NCBI RefSeq assembly: GCF_036075115.1
Contig: NZ_CP107958.1
Span: 372,001 to 436,000, forward strand
Source: Streptomyces sp. NBC_00377
Lineage (GTDB): Bacteria; Actinomycetota; Actinomycetes; Streptomycetales; Streptomycetaceae
Reading direction: 5' to 3'
DNA: 64,000 nt
The notes below the pieces were generated by a model. It ran no database searches. It worked only from the letters and a program-made list of their open reading frames with translations, and was not told the DNA's origin. A program made the translations under genes and the position numbers. Shown here one piece after another: positions 25,745 to 32,635 of the stretch; positions within the stretch are counted from its first letter, which is position 1, and the number at the start of each line of letters is the position of its first letter.

Positions 25745-25964
25745 CTTAGGGCTGCGGTGTGGACGACTATCAGCGGGGCGCGCGGGAGAGTGCGGACCGG
25801 GCGCGAACGACACGTGCGGGCGCCACGGCAGGCTGTGCTTCGAGGTATGTCGGCCACTTGCCATCAGTGTCGATCGGCCTGCGGCAGTGGCAGCAAGCAG
25901 ACCGTCAGGGATCGTCGGCGTGGGACCGGGTGTGCGGCCGACCGGCGCCGACGCCGGGTGTGGG

Positions 25965-26230
25965 TCTGCAAGCCGTAGGTGTCATGCAGGGAGCGCACGC
26001 CCTGGTCGGCACAGACCGCGTTCCACACGCCTCCCGGCAATACAGCACGTCGCCGGGGCGGAGGACCAGGTCGGCGGCGGGCGGTGGGCTCCTAGCCGGG
26101 ATCCTCGATGTCGCGGTACCGCGGGACGGGCGGGTGGTGCCGTAGATCCGCCACTGCTTCGCGCGCCGCCAAGCCGGACGATCACCGTGTCTATCCGTCC
26201 CAGTGGACCTGAAGCCCTCGATGCTGGGAC
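25965..26230 (-). pseudogene. Remnant of a JmjC/cupin-4-type oxygenase-like protein
   Basis: Three minus-strand frames together spell a piece of the cupin-4 (JmjC-like) family: HWDG, then DTVIVRLGGA, then KQWRIYGTTRP and PAADLVLRPGDVLYC. In intact proteins these give the iron-binding HxD region, the KxWRxY strand and the LxPGDVLYxPxGxxH strand. Frameshifts separate the pieces and the second metal histidine is not preserved. The stretch between the IS5 fragment and this remnant holds nothing else recognised. Confidence 0.55.
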
Positions 26231-26311
26231 ACGACGTGTACACGCCGCGGTAGTTCCGCCGATGAGTTTCCGGCGGTCGCGTCGTCTACCCCTCGACGAA
26301 GGGAGCGCACC

Positions 26312-26917
26312 ATGCGCGAGATCATTGTTTGCACGTTCCTGACACTGGACGGCGTCATGCAGGCGCCGGGCGGTCCGGACGAGGACGCCGAGAGCGGTTT
26401 CGAGCACGGCGGCTGGCAGAAGCCGGTGTCCGACGACGAGGTCGGCGCGGCCATCGGCGGTTGGTACGAGGCCTCCGACGCGATGCTGCTCGGCCGTAAG
26501 ACGTACGAGATCTTCGCGTCGTACTGGCCGACCGCCGATCCCGGCAACCCGTTCACCGATCGGATGAACAGCATGGAGAAATACGTGGCGTCTCGGACCC
26601 TGACGTCCGTCGAGTGGCAGAACTCCGCGCTGTTGGAGGGCGACGTGGTCGATGCCGTGCGCAGGCTGAAGGCGTCCGACGGGGGCAACATCAACGTCGT
26701 CGGCAGTGGCGACCTCGCCCAGACCCTCATGCGGCACGGCCTCGTCGACGAGTACCGCCTGACCATCCATCCGGTGATCATCGGCACCGGCAAGCGGCTG
26801 TTCGCCGACGGAGCGATCCCCGCCGCGCTGGAGCCGGTCAGCGTCTCGACGACGAAGGGCGGCACCATCGTCGGCGTCTACCGGCCGAACGGCAAGCCCA
26901 GCTACGACAGCTACTAG
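26312..26917 (+). CDS. Dihydrofolate reductase / RibD C-terminal domain family protein
   Basis: This 201-residue protein has IIVCTFLTLDGVMQAPGGPD, the NADPH-domain segment MLLGRKTYEIFASYWPTADP, ADGAIPAALEPVSV and GGNINVVGSGDLAQTLMRHG followed by LVDEYRLTIHPVIIGTGKRL. These are typical of the RibD_C/DHFR-like reductases common in Streptomyces. NADPH-dependent reduction is likely; the substrate is not known and DHFR activity should not be assumed. ATG at 26312 follows GAAGGGAGC. It has no operon partner; a truncated minus-strand frame abuts its stop codon. Confidence 0.88.
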   Translation: MREIIVCTFLTLDGVMQAPGGPDEDAESGFEHGGWQKPVSDDEVGAAIGGWYEASDAMLLGRKTYEIFASYWPTADPGNPFTDRMNSMEKYVASRTLTSVEWQNSALLEGDVVDAVRRLKASDGGNINVVGSGDLAQTLMRHGLVDEYRLTIHPVIIGTGKRLFADGAIPAALEPVSVSTTKGGTIVGVYRPNGKPSYDSY

Positions 26918-26984
26918 ATTCGGGATCGAAAGCGCCGGAGCCGGTCAGGGCCGCCGCTTCGTCGGGCTTGTCGTTGTTCACCAT
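26916..26984 (-). other. Possible 5' end of a truncated minus-strand gene
   Basis: ATG at 26984 has a well-placed AAAGGA box and opens MVNNDKPDEAAALTGSGAFD, a plausible real N-terminus. The frame then runs into the antisense of the RibD-like gene and becomes non-family. It looks like a start region whose gene was cut off at about 26918. Between here and 27316 nothing else was recognised apart from a tandem repeat. Confidence 0.3.
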
Positions 26985-27079
26985 CGTGCGTTCCTTTCGT
27001 GACGCTCCGGCGGACCGGGTGCCGCCGGCTCTGCGGTGGAGCGGAAAAGTCCCGTAGCGCAGTGGCCCTACCACGGACC

Positions 27080-27111
27080 GCCGGAACGCCGGAACGCCGG
27101 AACGCCGGAAC
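27080..27111. repeat. Short tandem repeat, 8-bp unit GCCGGAAC, four copies
   Basis: Four perfect head-to-tail copies in non-coding sequence between the truncated frame and the 17-codon ORF. Possible slippage locus. Confidence 0.85.
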
Positions 27112-27315
27112 GGCGAAACGACAGACCCGGTGCATGCCGCCGTGGCCGAGCCGCCCACTTGCACGTCGCAGCGACACTCCGAGTAGCTCTGCGTAGCATC
27201 TCCATGATCTCCATGCCATCCGGCTACGCGGATTCGGCAAGAATCCCTTACGCCGACGAGGGCGACCACTGCTACATTCTTCGTGGCCGTGCGAAGGATC
27301 GAGGAGGTGGTACCC

Positions 27316-27369
27316 GTGAACGCAGTTTCGACGTGGGTGCTCCCCTCCGGGGTCACGGTCGGGCGATAG
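27316..27369 (+). CDS. Seventeen-codon ORF with strong ribosome binding site
   Basis: GTG at 27316 is preceded by GAGGAGGTGG at ideal spacing and encodes MNAVSTWVLPSGVTVGR before TAG. It may be a genuine small peptide, a leader peptide, or the amputated start of a larger (for example helix-turn-helix) gene. No homologue is recognised. The following gene starts 49 bp downstream with its own binding site. Confidence 0.3.
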   Translation: MNAVSTWVLPSGVTVGR

Positions 27370-27418
27370 AGAGGTCGTCCGGGAGCGCCGTTGCAGTGCA
27401 CTCCCGAAAGGCACGACC

Positions 27419-28159
27419 ATGCATTTCACTTCCGAGCGGCGCCTCGACGACGGTGTCCTCGAACGCGAATTCACCCTCGACGAGATCCCGGGCCTGCTGT
27501 GGACACCCGCATCGGCGTCCGCGTCCGCACCGGCGCCGTTGATCCTGCTCGGCCATCCTCCCCTCGGGTTGCGCAAGATGTACCCGCGGTTGGTGGCCCG
27601 GGCCCGGCACGCCGGGGCGGATGGCTTCGCCGCGGCCGCCATCGAGCTCCCCGGAAGCGGTGACCGGCCCCGTTGGCCCGCCGTCGAGCAGGCCCGTGCC
27701 GACCTGCGTCGGGCGATGGAGGCCGGTGAGCAGGCCGGCGACGAGATTGTCGACGCTCTCGTCCTCCCGTTGGTCGAAAAGGCCGTCCCGGAGTGGCAGG
27801 CCGCTCTGGATGCTCTCCTTTCGCTGCCCGGGATCGGCGGCCCGGTCGGGTACTCGGGGGGAGTGATCTCCATCGGCATCCGGCTGGCGGTGGTCGAGCC
27901 ACGCATCTCGGCCGCCGTTCTGTTCGCCGGGAGTTTCGTGCCTCGCGTCATGTTCGAGGAAGCCCGGCAGGTCACCGTTCCCCTGCACGTCCTGTTGCAG
28001 TGGGACGACGAAGGCAACGACCGGCAGGCGGCTCTGGACCTGTTCGACGCCTTCGGCTCCGCGGAGAAGTCCCTGCACGCCCATCTCGGCGGGCACAGCG
28101 GCGTCCCGGAGTTCGCGGGGGACGCGGCGGCCCAGTTCTTCACCCGGCACCTGACGTGA
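27419..28159 (+). CDS. Alpha/beta-hydrolase (dienelactone-hydrolase-like)
   Basis: This 246-residue protein contains the strand-turn PLILLGHPPLGLRKMYPRLV (oxyanion region), GADGFAAAAIELPGSGDRPR, a nucleophile elbow PVGYSGGVISIGIRLAVVEP (Ser in GYSGG), VLLQWDDEGNDRQAALDLFD with the probable acid, and HLGGHSGVPEFAGDAA with the probable histidine. This is the order of a small alpha/beta hydrolase. Substrate unknown. ATG follows GAAAGG. It converges on the MarR gene with an intervening hairpin. Confidence 0.75.
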   Translation: MHFTSERRLDDGVLEREFTLDEIPGLLWTPASASASAPAPLILLGHPPLGLRKMYPRLVARARHAGADGFAAAAIELPGSGDRPRWPAVEQARADLRRAMEAGEQAGDEIVDALVLPLVEKAVPEWQAALDALLSLPGIGGPVGYSGGVISIGIRLAVVEPRISAAVLFAGSFVPRVMFEEARQVTVPLHVLLQWDDEGNDRQAALDLFDAFGSAEKSLHAHLGGHSGVPEFAGDAAAQFFTRHLT

Positions 28160-28255
28160 GGCCAGGCCGTCGGACGGGCAGCAGACAGTAGCTGATGCCG
28201 GCCGGCGTCCGCTCGCCGAGGACGGGCAGGGGCCCTCCGCAGCGTTCCGCATCTC

Positions 28256-28285
28256 GGGCCCCTGCTGAACTCTCGGCAGGGGCCC
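28256..28285. terminator. Hairpin between convergent hydrolase and MarR genes
   Basis: GGGCCCCTGC (28256-28265) and GCAGGGGCCC (28276-28285) form a perfect 10-bp stem with a 10-nt loop, placed to end transcripts from both sides. Confidence 0.55.
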
Positions 28286-28416
28286 GTGCGGCCCGAAGTC
28301 ATGAACTGTTGGACATCTGCGGAGCTTCGAGGGCTGTCCGCGCTCGTGTGAGGGTGCCGTCGGTTCTCGGGCCGCACTCCTGGCCAGGCGCGGCGAGACG
28401 TGTGCCGAGTAGCTGA

Positions 28417-28875
28417 CTATGCACCGTCGCTGTCGTCGCGCAGGGAATGGATCATGCTCCGCAGGATCCGGAACGCGGCTGACTGCTCCGTCTCGGTCAT
28501 GCCGGCCAGCATTCTGACCTCGACGGACCGGACCGCTACGGTCGCCTTCTCCAGGCTCCGTCGGCCGCGGGGCGTGAGCCGGGCGGGAAGAGCCTTCCCG
28601 ACCGGCGCCTCCGCGGGCCTGGTCACGTGGCCCTCTCGTTCCAGGGCCTGGAGCAGCACGTTCATCGACTGCCGTGTCACGAACGCGCCCCGCGCGAGCT
28701 CGGAGTTCGACAGGCCCGGCCGCTGAGCGAGCAGTTCGAGGCAGGAGTAGTGCGTCACGGTCATCCCGAGCGGCCGCAGCACCTCCTCCATGGCTGCGCG
28801 CAGGGCACTCGAGGCCTCTTTCAGCAGGTAGCCCAGTGATTTGTCCAGGTCGACGCCGACACCCTTTTGACTCAT
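28417..28875 (-). CDS. MarR-family transcriptional regulator
   Basis: This 152-residue protein has a MarR winged helix-turn-helix: SLGYLLKEASSALRAAMEEV, MTVTHYSCLELLAQRPGLSN, SELARGAFVTRQSMNVLLQA with the recognition helix, and the wing KALPARLTPRGRRSLEKA. ATG at 28875 lies inside the first of two identical TGTCAG-N4-CTGACA operators, which also precede the divergent VOC gene. It probably represses both genes and is released by a small aromatic or oxidative ligand, as usual for the family; the ligand is unknown. Confidence 0.9.
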   Translation of the reverse strand: MSQKGVGVDLDKSLGYLLKEASSALRAAMEEVLRPLGMTVTHYSCLELLAQRPGLSNSELARGAFVTRQSMNVLLQALEREGHVTRPAEAPVGKALPARLTPRGRRSLEKATVAVRSVEVRMLAGMTETEQSAAFRILRSMIHSLRDDSDGA

Positions 28876-28919
28876 GTCAGTATTCTGACATACCTTGACC
28901 TGTGTCAGAAAGCTGACAC
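28875..28919. promoter_or_regulatory. Twin MarR operators between divergent genes
   Basis: TGTCAG-TATT-CTGACA (28875-28890) and GTGTCAG-AAAG-CTGACAC (28902-28919) share the same half sites, with centres about 28 bp apart. They fill the 60-bp gap between the MarR start codon and the VOC gene. The first site includes the MarR start codon, so binding should block transcription or translation initiation of the regulator. Confidence 0.8.
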
Positions 28920-28935
28920 GACCAGGAGGAGCATC

Positions 28936-29304
28936 ATGCCCGCCACCGGCCCCGACTTCATCTCGCTCCAAGCGCGCGACCTCGACGCTTCCCAGGCGTT
29001 CTACGAGCAGTACCTCGGCCTCGTCCGCTCGCAGGCCGGGCCTCCGCACGCTGTCGTCTTCGAGACGAAGCCGATCGCGTTCGCACTCCGGGACGTCGTT
29101 CCCGGCACCGATCTCGCATCCGTTGCCCAGCCCGGCATCGGTGTCGCGATCTGGCTCCACGCCACGGGCGTCCAGGCCATTCACGACGCTCTCGTGGCCG
29201 ACGGCCACACCATCGTCTCCGCACCGATCGACGGCCCCTTCGGCCGGACGTTCACCTTCGCCGACCCCGACGGCTACCAGGTGACTCTCCACGACCGCGC
29301 CTGA
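28936..29304 (+). CDS. VOC-superfamily (glyoxalase/bleomycin-resistance fold) protein
   Basis: This 122-residue protein has two beta-alpha-beta-beta-beta modules: DFISLQARDLDASQAFYEQY plus LGLVRSQAG, and VAIWLHATGVQAIHDALVAD followed by GPFGRTFTFADPDGYQVTLH. This pattern is typical of glyoxalase/dioxygenase-like VOC proteins. The metal-binding positions are only partly conserved by eye, so it may sequester or isomerise a small molecule rather than be a true glyoxalase. ATG at 28936 follows AGGAGG. It is divergent from MarR and almost certainly its target. Confidence 0.88.
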   Translation: MPATGPDFISLQARDLDASQAFYEQYLGLVRSQAGPPHAVVFETKPIAFALRDVVPGTDLASVAQPGIGVAIWLHATGVQAIHDALVADGHTIVSAPIDGPFGRTFTFADPDGYQVTLHDRA

Positions 29305-29384
29305 CAGGCCGAACGCCACCGCCGGTCACCGTTCCCCAGACGCGGTTGGCGAACCGGTCGCCGCTCGAGGTCGGCGTCTGCTGC

Positions 29385-29553
29385 CTAGTGCCGCGACAGG
29401 CAACGTTCGCCCCGTCGCGACGCCCGGCACGCACTCTCGCCGTACCGGCCGAAAGCCCAGGTACGTCCAGTACGAGGACTTCCGGCCGGCACGCCGAGAG
29501 CACGCACCGGACGCCGCTCCTTGACGGGCAAACGTTGCCCGCCGCGGCACTAG
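29385..29553. repeat. 169-bp imperfect palindromic element (MITE-like)
   Basis: The element begins CTAGTGCCGCG and ends CGCGGCACTAG, with further matching blocks inside: GGCAACGTT against AACGTTGCC, GCACTCTCG against CGAGAGC, ACCGGCC against GGCCGG, GTACGTCCAGTAC near the centre. The whole length can fold into one long hairpin. No open frame of transposase type lies inside. The right terminus supplies the TAG stop codon of the adjacent minus-strand gene. It could be a non-autonomous mobile element now acting as a terminator. Confidence 0.65.
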
Positions 29554-29930
29554 ATGACGCAGCCGTTCCCGCCGGGTACGCCGTCGATCCAGTTGGTGCT
29601 GTTCTCGATGTAGTAGCTGGACATGATCCCGTACTTGTCCCAGCCGCGCGGCGAGACCATCACCCAGTACGGGTTGCCGCCCACGGTCTGGCCCGGAATC
29701 TGGCAGTACACCAACACCTCGTCCCAGGAGTTGATCTGCCCGATGACGGGACAGTTCGAAGCGCTCGGCGACTCGAAGCAGCCGCCCTCGTTGATATCGC
29801 GGACGTTGACCCCGTTCGCCCACACGCCGTACCAGCCGCGGCCGTGTCCCTCGGCCGCGGCGCTCTGGGAGAAGGTGACCACGAGGGCGAGTGCCCCAGC
29901 AGCGGCGAGTGCCGCGGTCGTCTTGCGCAT
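29550..29930 (-). CDS. Small secreted SH3-like protein
   Basis: This 126-residue protein has a signal peptide (MRKTTAALAAAGALALVVTF..SAAA-E). The mature domain holds NGVNVRDINEGGCFESPSAS, LVYCQIPGQTVGGNPYWVMV, YGIMSSYYIENSTNWIDGV and ends GCVI. The NVR, C-Q-x2-G-x2-V, N-x-Y/W-W and Y-I-x blocks recur in the two secreted proteins that follow and in the C-terminus of the serine hydrolase, so all are paralogous bacterial SH3-like domains. They are probably wall-binding. Its stop codon is formed by the terminal repeat of the adjacent palindromic element. Confidence 0.8.
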   Translation of the reverse strand: MRKTTAALAAAGALALVVTFSQSAAAEGHGRGWYGVWANGVNVRDINEGGCFESPSASNCPVIGQINSWDEVLVYCQIPGQTVGGNPYWVMVSPRGWDKYGIMSSYYIENSTNWIDGVPGGNGCVI

Positions 29931-30160
29931 GACGTTCCCTTCGATGCCTTGGGGGAGATTCGCGAATGATTGCCGTACTCCTCGCCCCGCACCATAGGCA
30001 GACCCGAGAGGCCGTGGTCCTGACGTATGTCAGGACCGTACGGTTCCGGGTCTCCCTACAGTTCTGAGCGTCGGCAAGCCGCCCCACTCGGGCACTGCGG
30101 ACCAGGAGCAGGACTGCTTCCGGCCACACCATCCACACCTTCGTCCTTCGGGGGACACAC

Positions 30161-30538
30161 ATGAAGCGACTGATCAGCCGTACCGCCATGGGCCTCGCGG
30201 TGACCGCTCTCGCCGTCGGCGGCCTCGCCACCACGGCCCAGGCGGCCCCGGCCGCCGTGGCCAACAGCGGCGACCCGACCCTCACAGACGTCTACATCTG
30301 GGCCACCGACGTCAACCTGCGCCAGCAGCCGACCACCGACTCGCCGCGGCTCGCGGTCCGTTCGCAGTGGTGGGGAGACGCCCTGTGCCAGACGCAGGGC
30401 CAGACCGTGCGCGACCCGGCCGTCGGCACCAACAACTGGTGGACCGCCGTCATGGAGTTCTCGGGCAGCGACATCGCCTGGGTGAACAACCTGTACATCC
30501 AGGGCGGCGAGAAGATCGCCGGAGTACGGGACTGCTGA
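30161..30538 (+). CDS. Small secreted SH3-like protein
   Basis: This 125-residue protein has a signal peptide (MKRLISRTAMGLAVTALAVG..AQA-A, cleavage near 28). The mature domain contains VYIWATDVNLRQQPTTDSPR, ALCQTQGQTVRDP, NNWWTAVMEFSGSDIAWVNN, LYIQGG and the terminal GVRDC. It shares the N-(V/L)-R-x2-P, C-Q, N-x-W-W and final Cys pattern with its neighbours. The two cysteines likely form a disulfide. Probably an exported cell-wall-binding or sensing module; no catalytic residues seen. A strong bidirectional hairpin follows. Confidence 0.8.
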   Translation: MKRLISRTAMGLAVTALAVGGLATTAQAAPAAVANSGDPTLTDVYIWATDVNLRQQPTTDSPRLAVRSQWWGDALCQTQGQTVRDPAVGTNNWWTAVMEFSGSDIAWVNNLYIQGGEKIAGVRDC

Positions 30539-30550
30539 CGCACCGGTTCC

Positions 30551-30612
30551 TGCACATGCCTGCGCCGGCGGACCACCGCGAAACCGGTGGCCCGCCGGCG
30601 CAGGCATGTGCA
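30551..30612. terminator. Strong bidirectional hairpin terminator
   Basis: 21-bp perfect arms (30551-30571 and 30592-30612, starting TGCACATGCCTGCG) continue after one mismatch into CCACCG/CGGTGG around a 6-nt loop. Located between convergent genes ending at 30538 and 30669. Confidence 0.85.
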
Positions 30613-30668
30613 CGCCGAACGGGGGCGGACCGGCGTACCGGCCGCCCCCCTTCGGCGTCTGATGCGGC

Positions 30669-31118
30669 TCAGTACCAGCCGGTGCTCACCAGATCGTGGC
30701 CGTCGCAGGCGAGCAGGGCGCGCGAGACGCGGCCGTTGAGGTTGTTGCCCATCATCGTGTAGGCGTAGTTGATGCCGGAGTCGACGGTCTCGGAAACCCA
30801 GCCGTCGATCCGGCCCGCGCCGTTGTCGGAACGCTGTAGTACGGCCGCGCAGCCCGCCCGGGAGTTCTCGATCCGGGCGAACGAGCCGCACTTGTCGGAG
30901 TAGAAGTACTTCAGGGCCATGCCCTCGGCGGACTGGGTCGCCCCGATCTGCCGGAACGTGCCCGTGCAGAAATTGGTGGTGGGGTACTGCCCCTCATTGC
31001 CGTAGGCCCCGTAGTTCCCGCCCGAGAACGGCTGGGCCTGGGCGGAGGCCGGAAGGAGCGCCATGACCGCGGCGGCGCCCCCCGCGGCCAGCAGTGTCCT
31101 GAGTGAACGGCGGCTCAT
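30669..31118 (-). CDS. Secreted DUF2690-like protein
   Basis: This 149-residue protein has a signal peptide (MSRRSLRTLLAAGGAAAVMA..SAQA-Q). The mature part contains FCTGTFRQIGATQSAEGMAL, KYFYSDKCGSFARIENSRAG, INYAYTMMGNNLNGRVSRAL and LACDGHDLVSTGWY. The RYS/KYFYSxxC..WARI and terminal xTGWY/CY layout is that of DUF2690 exported proteins, common in Streptomyces, with unknown biochemical role. Start at 31118 follows AAAGAGGG; a longer in-frame extension lacks a signal peptide at its N-terminus. It is divergent from the serine hydrolase. Confidence 0.7.
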   Translation of the reverse strand: MSRRSLRTLLAAGGAAAVMALLPASAQAQPFSGGNYGAYGNEGQYPTTNFCTGTFRQIGATQSAEGMALKYFYSDKCGSFARIENSRAGCAAVLQRSDNGAGRIDGWVSETVDSGINYAYTMMGNNLNGRVSRALLACDGHDLVSTGWY

Positions 31119-31378
31119 GAGCCCTCTTTCGTGTGTCGGCGGTTGATCCGGTCGTGCGCGACGGCCGGCCGCCGGGCCCGCCGTCACTCGCTGGGCGTGA
31201 CCGTACGGGGCGTCACCGCACCGCCGACACCTGACACTTATCAGGGTCGAATCCGCAGGTCGCCTCGCTCTGCCGGAGCCCTGACATTCGTCAGGACCGC
31301 CGCCCCGCCCCGACTCCTATCGTGGCGCCGCGGGCCAAGAGCCCGAAGGACAACCCGGGCGAATCAGGAAGGGCAACC

Positions 31379-32572
31379 ATGCGCATGCTCCTGCGCGGCG
31401 CCGCCATGCTCGCGGCCGTCGTCACGGTCGCGTCACTCACGAGCGGGGCGACGGCACAATCCCGGACAGGCAGGGCGGCCGAGACCGCCGGGGCCGTCCA
31501 GACCTCCGCAGCCGCCCAGATCCCACCCGGCGTCACCGCCGGCGTGGCCGTCTTCGACCGCCGGACCGGCACATTCACCGAACAGGTCAACGAGAGCGCG
31601 CAGTTCCGGTCCGCCTCGGTCGTCAAGCTCCTGCTGACCCTGGACTTCCTCTGGGACCGCGGGCCCGACTACACCATCCCCCCGGCCGACCGCGCCCGGC
31701 TGGAGCCGATGCTGCGCGGCAGCGACGACGACGCGGCGAACCACTACTGGTCGACGTACGGCGGCTCGGAGATCATCAACCGGATGACCGCCCGGCCCGC
31801 GCTCGGTCTGCGCGACACGGCGCCGCCGCCCGCCGAGTACGCGGACTTCTGGGGCTACACCGCCCTTTCTGCCCGGGACACGGTCTCGATCTACCGGTAC
31901 ATCCTGGAGAAGGCGCCCGCCCCCGTCCGTGACTTCATCATGGACAACCTGCGCCGCTCCACTCGCTGCTCCTCCACCGACCACTTCGACCAGCACTTCG
32001 GCATCGCCGGTGCGTTCGACCGTCCGTGGGCGGTGAAGCAGGGCTGGGCCGGGAACTACGCGAAGGGCACGTGCGGCTCCCAGACCGCGTCCTCGGGAAC
32101 GCCGGCGCAGTCGGCCGCCCCGGCTCCCCGCGCCGCCACGGCCGTGGACCTCAGCCGCCCCGCACTGCACACCACCGGCACGGTCGGCGCGGACGACCGG
32201 GCGATCGTGGCCGTGCTGACGCTGCACCCGGTCGGCACCTCGTACGGCAAGGCGTACACCGATGTGGGCCGGCTGACCCGCTCGCTGAACGTGCCGGGGG
32301 CGAAGCGGCCCGCCGGTACCTGGTTCGGCACCTGGGGCGAGTTCGTCAACGTCCGCATGGGCCCGGCCACGGGCAGTGCCCGGGTGACGCAGCTCCCGGC
32401 CGGCGTCGAGGTCCTGGTGGGCTGCCAGACCCGGGGCGAGGTGGTCGATGTGCCGCCCTACACCAACGAGTGGTGGGCCTATCTGCCCCAGTACGGGGGC
32501 TACATCTCCAACATCTACATCAGCTCGCCGGACAACCGGCTGCCGAACGTCCCGGAGTGCGGACAGCCGTGA
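31379..32572 (+). CDS. Secreted serine hydrolase (beta-lactamase/DD-peptidase-like) with C-terminal SH3-like domain
   Basis: This 397-residue protein has a signal peptide (MRMLLRGAAMLAAVVTVASL..TAQ). A penicillin-binding-protein-like domain follows, with SxxK at S80-K83 (FRSASVVKLLL), an SDN-like SDDDAANHYW and a KxG-like VKQGWAGN. A C-terminal SH3-like domain (~315-397) contains FVNVRMGPATGSARVTQLPA, VLVGCQTRGEVVDV, NEWWAYLPQYGGYISNIYIS and final VPEC. The catalytic fold acts on acyl-D-Ala-D-Ala-like bonds; whether it hydrolyses peptidoglycan or is a pseudo-enzyme is open because the third motif is not canonical. The SH3-like tail matches the neighbouring secreted proteins and probably anchors it to the wall. 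Confidence 0.8.
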   Translation: MRMLLRGAAMLAAVVTVASLTSGATAQSRTGRAAETAGAVQTSAAAQIPPGVTAGVAVFDRRTGTFTEQVNESAQFRSASVVKLLLTLDFLWDRGPDYTIPPADRARLEPMLRGSDDDAANHYWSTYGGSEIINRMTARPALGLRDTAPPPAEYADFWGYTALSARDTVSIYRYILEKAPAPVRDFIMDNLRRSTRCSSTDHFDQHFGIAGAFDRPWAVKQGWAGNYAKGTCGSQTASSGTPAQSAAPAPRAATAVDLSRPALHTTGTVGADDRAIVAVLTLHPVGTSYGKAYTDVGRLTRSLNVPGAKRPAGTWFGTWGEFVNVRMGPATGSARVTQLPAGVEVLVGCQTRGEVVDVPPYTNEWWAYLPQYGGYISNIYISSPDNRLPNVPECGQP

Positions 32573-32585
32573 CGGGAACGGGGGA

Positions 32586-32623
32586 CGAGTGGTGGGCGGG
32601 GCTGAGGCCCCGCCCACCACTCG
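32586..32623. terminator. Strong hairpin between convergent genes
   Basis: Perfect 17-bp arms (32586-32602, CGAGTGGTGGGCGGGGC, and 32607-32623) with a TGAG loop, between the serine hydrolase stop and the kinase stop. Bidirectional by position. Confidence 0.85.
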
Positions 32624-32635
32624 CGTTCGTGCGGC

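Noticed and set aside
27080..27111. Possible CRISPR or regulatory repeat array
   Set aside because: Units are only 8 bp with no spacers; simple slippage repeat. The same applies to 21207-21234 and 45522-45545.
27316..27369. RiPP precursor peptide
   Set aside because: No leader/core pattern, no cysteines and no modification enzyme nearby.
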